Positions 5,899 to 8,341 of a stretch of 8,341 bases of DNA are shown piece by piece. A model generated the notes under the pieces. It saw only the letters and a program-made list of their open reading frames with translations. It did no database searches and was not told the origin of the DNA. The stretch's first letter is position 1; every line of letters begins with the position of its first letter. The position numbers and the translations under genes were made by a program. Source of the DNA: Alistipes sp. (GTDB lineage Bacteria > Bacteroidota > Bacteroidia > Bacteroidales > Rikenellaceae); assembly GCA_017561105.1 (NCBI GenBank), contig JAFZDR010000019.1, positions 1-8,341 of the forward strand. The letters run 5' to 3'.

Positions 5899-6255
5899 AT
5901 GGCTTTGAATAAGATTGAAAGAAGAGAGAGAATCAAGATGCGCATACGCAAGGTCGTAAGCGGTACATCTGAGCGTCCTCGTATGACTGTATTCCGTAGC
6001 AACAAGCAGATTTATGTACAGTTTATCGATGACCTTGCTGGTGTAACTTTGGCAACAGCTTCTTCGTTGGAGTTGGCTGCAGAGACAGCAGGAAAGAACA
6101 AGTGTGAGGTTGCAGCTTTGGTAGGTGCATTGGCAGCTAAGAAGGCTATCGAGAAGGGTATCTCGGCAGTAGCATTCGACCGTAATGGTTACCTCTATCA
6201 CGGACGAGTAAAAATGTTGGCAGACGCTGCTCGTGAGGGCGGTCTTAAATTCTAA
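5899..6255 (+). CDS. rplR: 50S ribosomal protein L18 (uL18)
   Basis: L18 binds 5S rRNA with L5 in the central protuberance. The 118-residue product is normal. It has the basic N-terminal arm ([18 protein letters not shown], residues 5-22), the [20 protein letters not shown] strand region (26-45), [19 protein letters not shown] (65-83), and the typical end [20 protein letters not shown] (91-110) with REGGLKF. The start is supported by the AAGGAGG 8 nt upstream. rpsE begins 8 nt after the stop. Confidence 0.98.
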   Translation: MALNKIERRERIKMRIRKVVSGTSERPRMTVFRSNKQIYVQFIDDLAGVTLATASSLELAAETAGKNKCEVAALVGALAAKKAIEKGISAVAFDRNGYLYHGRVKMLADAAREGGLKF

Positions 6256-6263
6256 GAAGCGAT

Positions 6264-6785
6264 ATGGCAAATACAAATGTAAAGAAAGTAAACACAGGCG
6301 ACCTCGGCGAGTTGAAAGAGCGTCTCGTTGGTATCAACCGTGTAACAAAGGTTACAAAGGGTGGTCGTACATTCAGCTTCTCTGCAATTGTTGTAGTAGG
6401 TAACGAGAACGGTGTTGTAGGTTACGGCCTCGGTAAGGCATCGGAGGTTGCTTCGGCTATCGCAAAGGGAACAGAGGATGCTAAGAAGAACTTGGTTCGT
6501 ATTCCTGTAATCAACGGTACAATTCCTCACAAGCAGGAGTTCCGTTTCGGTGGTTCTGAGGTTATGATTCGTCCAGCTGCTCCAGGTACCGGTATCATCG
6601 CCGGTGGTGCGATGCGTGCTGTATTGGAGTCTGTAGGTGTTAAGAATGTCCTCGCGAAGAGCAAGGGTTCGTCTAACCCACACAACCTCGTTAAGGCTAC
6701 CGTAGGTGCACTCTGCGAGTTGCGCGACGCTTATACAGTTGCTCAGACTCGTGGTCTTTCGCTCAAGCAAGTGTTTAACGGTTAA
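6264..6785 (+). CDS. rpsE: 30S ribosomal protein S5 (uS5)
   Basis: S5 lies at the mRNA entry side of the 30S subunit, affects decoding fidelity and, in its loop, is the target of spectinomycin-resistance mutations. The 173-residue product is full length. The N-terminal double-stranded-RNA-binding fold carries [20 protein letters not shown] (residues 25-44) and [20 protein letters not shown] (53-72). The C-terminal domain carries [20 protein letters not shown] (103-122) and [15 protein letters not shown] (133-147). No deletion is seen in the loop around residues 25-34, so nothing in the sequence suggests spectinomycin resistance. It sits between rplR and rpmD. Confidence 0.98.
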   Translation: MANTNVKKVNTGDLGELKERLVGINRVTKVTKGGRTFSFSAIVVVGNENGVVGYGLGKASEVASAIAKGTEDAKKNLVRIPVINGTIPHKQEFRFGGSEVMIRPAAPGTGIIAGGAMRAVLESVGVKNVLAKSKGSSNPHNLVKATVGALCELRDAYTVAQTRGLSLKQVFNG

Positions 6786-6801
6786 TTTTTAAGGAAGAAC
6801 T

Positions 6802-7101
6802 ATGGCAACATTGAAGATTACACAGATTAAGAGCCGCATCGGTGCTACTGCAAAGCAGTGTGCAAACCTCGATGCACTCGGACTTCACAGAATTAACCAC
6901 ACAGTAACTCACAGCGATTCTGCAATCATCTTGGGTATGGTAGAGCGCGTGAAGCACTTGGTAACTGTTGAGGTAGTAGAGGAGAAGGCTGCAAAGAAGG
7001 CAGTTAAGGCTGAGGCTCCAGCAGTTGAGGCTGAGGTAGCAGAGGCTCCTGCAAAGAAGCCAGCTGCAAAGAAAGTAACAAAGACAAAGAAGGAGGAATA
7101 G
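6802..7101 (+). CDS. rpmD: 50S ribosomal protein L30 (uL30) with charged C-terminal extension
   Basis: L30 is a small 50S protein, usually 58-62 residues. The core at residues 3-57 is clear: LKITQIKSRIGATAKQ, then LDALGLHRINHTVTHSDS and ILGMVERVKHLVTVE. The product is 99 residues because about 42 more follow, made almost only of Ala, Lys, Glu, Val and Pro, with an acidic first half and a Lys-rich end. The reading frame is uninterrupted and the tail is likely disordered. The last codons, for Lys-Glu-Glu, also form the AAGGAGG of rplO, so the frame end is functionally constrained. A moderate ribosome-binding sequence AAGGAAG lies at 6791-6797. Confidence 0.95.
   Translation: MATLKITQIKSRIGATAKQCANLDALGLHRINHTVTHSDSAIILGMVERVKHLVTVEVVEEKAAKKAVKAEAPAVEAEVAEAPAKKPAAKKVTKTKKEE
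7090..7096 (+). promoter_or_regulatory. Shine-Dalgarno site for rplO inside rpmD
   Basis: A perfect AAGGAGG lies within the last codons of rpmD, 8 nt before the rplO ATG; the rpmD stop lies between them. This supports the start at 7105 and suggests coupling of the two genes. Confidence 0.8.
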
Positions 7102-7104
7102 TAA

Positions 7105-7551
7105 ATGGAACTCAATAATCTTAAACCCGCAAAGGGTTCGACACACCACGATAAGCGTGTAGGCCGTGGTGCAGGTTCGGGACACGGAGGCTACTCGACT
7201 CGTGGTAACAAGGGTGCGCAGTCGCGTTCTGGATACTCGCGTAAATTGGGCTTCGAGGGAGGTCAGATGCCATTGCAGCGTCGTCTTCCTAAGTTCGGTT
7301 TCACGAATTTGAAAAGAGTAGAGTTTAAGCCAATCAACCTCTCGACTCTCGAGGCTCTCGTAGCAAAGAGTGGTGTTAGCGAGGTGAACATCGACACATT
7401 GGTTGCAGCAGGTTTCGTATCGGGCAACGACCGTGTGAAGATTTTGGGTAATGGCGCTTTGACTGCAGCATTGACAGTAACTGCACACGCTTTCTCGAAG
7501 AGCGCAGAGGCAGCTATCGTAGCAGCAGGTGGTAGCGTTGTAAAGTTGTAA
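7105..7551 (+). CDS. rplO: 50S ribosomal protein L15 (uL15)
   Basis: L15 is a late 50S assembly protein with a long, basic, Gly-rich N-terminal extension that penetrates 23S rRNA. The 148-residue product is full length. The extension is seen at KRVGRGAGSGHGG and RGNKGAQSRSG (residues 17-43), then the signature GFEGGQMPLQRRLPKFGF (49-66), and the globular part with RVEFKPINLSTLEAL (71-85) and the C-terminal HAFSKSAEAAIVAAGGSV. It begins 3 nt after rpmD. secY follows after 23 nt, the usual order. Confidence 0.98.
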   Translation: MELNNLKPAKGSTHHDKRVGRGAGSGHGGYSTRGNKGAQSRSGYSRKLGFEGGQMPLQRRLPKFGFTNLKRVEFKPINLSTLEALVAKSGVSEVNIDTLVAAGFVSGNDRVKILGNGALTAALTVTAHAFSKSAEAAIVAAGGSVVKL

Positions 7552-7574
7552 AACAGGCTAAAACCTAATTTTAT

Positions 7575-8341
7575 ATGAAAAGTTATCTGATTGTTGGTAT
7601 TCTCCTCGTAGCTATCGTGGCTATGATGTTTACCAATAAGAAGTTTTTGGAGACAGTCAAGAATATGTTCAAGATCGAGGAGTTGCGTAAGCGTCTTGGT
7701 TATACCGCTCTTTTGATCTTGGTATATCGCTTGGGTTGTTATGTGGTAATTCCGGGTATCGATCCAAACCTTTTGGGTGAGGGTTCGGGCTTGGCAAACC
7801 AGATGGACAGCAACAACCTTTTGGGCTTGCTTAACGTATTCTCTGGTGGTGCATTTGCCAATGCCGCACTCTTCGCGCTCGGAGTAATGCCATACATTAC
7901 CGCTTCGATCATTATCCAGTTGCTCGGCATGATGGTTCCTGCCGTTCAGAAGGTGATGAAAGAGGGCGAGAGCGGACGCCGCAAGATGAATCAGTGGACA
8001 CGCCTCCTCACAATCGGTGTGCTTGCGTTGCAGGGACCTGCCTATGTGGCAAACCTCTACAACCAGCTTCCTGCTGAGGCGTTTATCTTCGGATCGAGCG
8101 TATTGTTCACCATCTATGCAACCGTACTCCTCATCTCGGGCACAATGTTCGTGATGTGGCTCGGTGAGAAGATCACCGACAAGGGTATCGGCAACGGCGT
8201 ATCGTTGATTATTATGATTGGTATTGTGGCTCGTTTGCCACACGCCTTGTTGGCTGAGTTGAGTGCTCGTTTGAACACTTCGACCGGTTCGCTCATCATG
8301 ATTATCGTCGAGTTGATCCTGCTCTTCTTGGTATTCTTGGC
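7575..8341 (+). CDS. secY: Protein translocase subunit SecY, 5' part
   Basis: SecY is the channel of the Sec translocon in the cytoplasmic membrane. 255 codons are visible of a family length near 440; the gene runs off the right edge. Hallmarks are KIEELRKRLGYTALLILVYR (residues 33-52, first family helix), PGIDP (60-64), the plug and helix-2 region NVFSGGAFANAALFALGVMP (87-106) followed by YITASIIIQLL, and MWLGEKITDKGIGNGVSLII (194-213). The first in-frame ATG, used here, adds about 16 hydrophobic residues (4-19) before the usual N-terminus. The alternative starts at 7623 or 7626 would give a conventional protein but have no ribosome-binding site. The A/T-rich sequence before 7575 resembles the leaders of the other genes here, so 7575 is preferred with moderate certainty. 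Confidence 0.96.
   Translation, partial: MKSYLIVGILLVAIVAMMFTNKKFLETVKNMFKIEELRKRLGYTALLILVYRLGCYVVIPGIDPNLLGEGSGLANQMDSNNLLGLLNVFSGGAFANAALFALGVMPYITASIIIQLLGMMVPAVQKVMKEGESGRRKMNQWTRLLTIGVLALQGPAYVANLYNQLPAEAFIFGSSVLFTIYATVLLISGTMFVMWLGEKITDKGIGNGVSLIIMIGIVARLPHALLAELSARLNTSTGSLIMIIVELILLFLVFL

Noticed and set aside
7263..8243. Long open frame on the minus strand (326 codons) opposite rplO and secY
   Set aside because: It lies antisense to two clearly conserved genes, its protein is Cys/His-rich and lacks any recognisable domain; it is a shadow of the codon bias of the sense genes.

Overview
The window is a stretch of the conserved ribosomal-protein cluster (S10 end, spc operon) of a member of the Bacteroidota, most likely the order Bacteroidales. 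The gene order is rpsC-rplP-rpmC-rpsQ-rplN-rplX-rplE-rpsN, then an interruption of about 1.9 kb, then rpsH-rplF-rplR-rpsE-rpmD-rplO-secY. The Bacteroidota assignment rests on the protein sequences, on mostly A/T-rich leaders with few Shine-Dalgarno (SD) sites, and on two promoters of the phylum-specific form TTTG-N20-TAnnTTTG. An Alistipes/Rikenellaceae-like or related gut lineage is a guess only.

Layout: (1) 1-2933 is a tightly packed plus-strand block of eight r-protein genes (rpsC cut by the window edge) with gaps of -1 to 30 nt. It closes with a textbook intrinsic terminator at 2953-2985. (2) 2986-3402 has no credible gene. It holds an imperfect hairpin, an imperfect tandem array with a period near 50 nt, and the terminator of the opposing gene. 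(3) 3403-4068 on the minus strand encodes a DUF975-type integral membrane protein, the only gene here unrelated to the ribosome. (4) 4069-4878 has no recognised protein gene but is dense in signals: a roughly 204-nt imperfect palindrome, a minus-strand promoter, a very good plus-strand promoter, and a purine-rich leader of about 360 nt upstream of rpsH. That leader contains several perfect stems and a candidate H-type pseudoknot. (5) 4879-8341 is the second plus-strand block, rpsH to secY, with secY running off the edge.

Working together: the r-proteins are subunits of the 30S and 50S particles and SecY is the translocon channel. The main oddity is that the normally continuous spc operon is split between rpsN and rpsH by a strong terminator, an opposing membrane-protein gene and a new promoter. 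The downstream half therefore looks like an independent transcription unit whose first gene encodes S8, the autogenous repressor of this operon in E. coli. A long, apparently structured leader directly in front of rpsH is a natural candidate for a regulatory RNA, possibly an undescribed r-protein leader. Smaller oddities are a charged tail on L30 whose last codons carry the SD of rplO, and a possible extra N-terminal hydrophobic segment on SecY.
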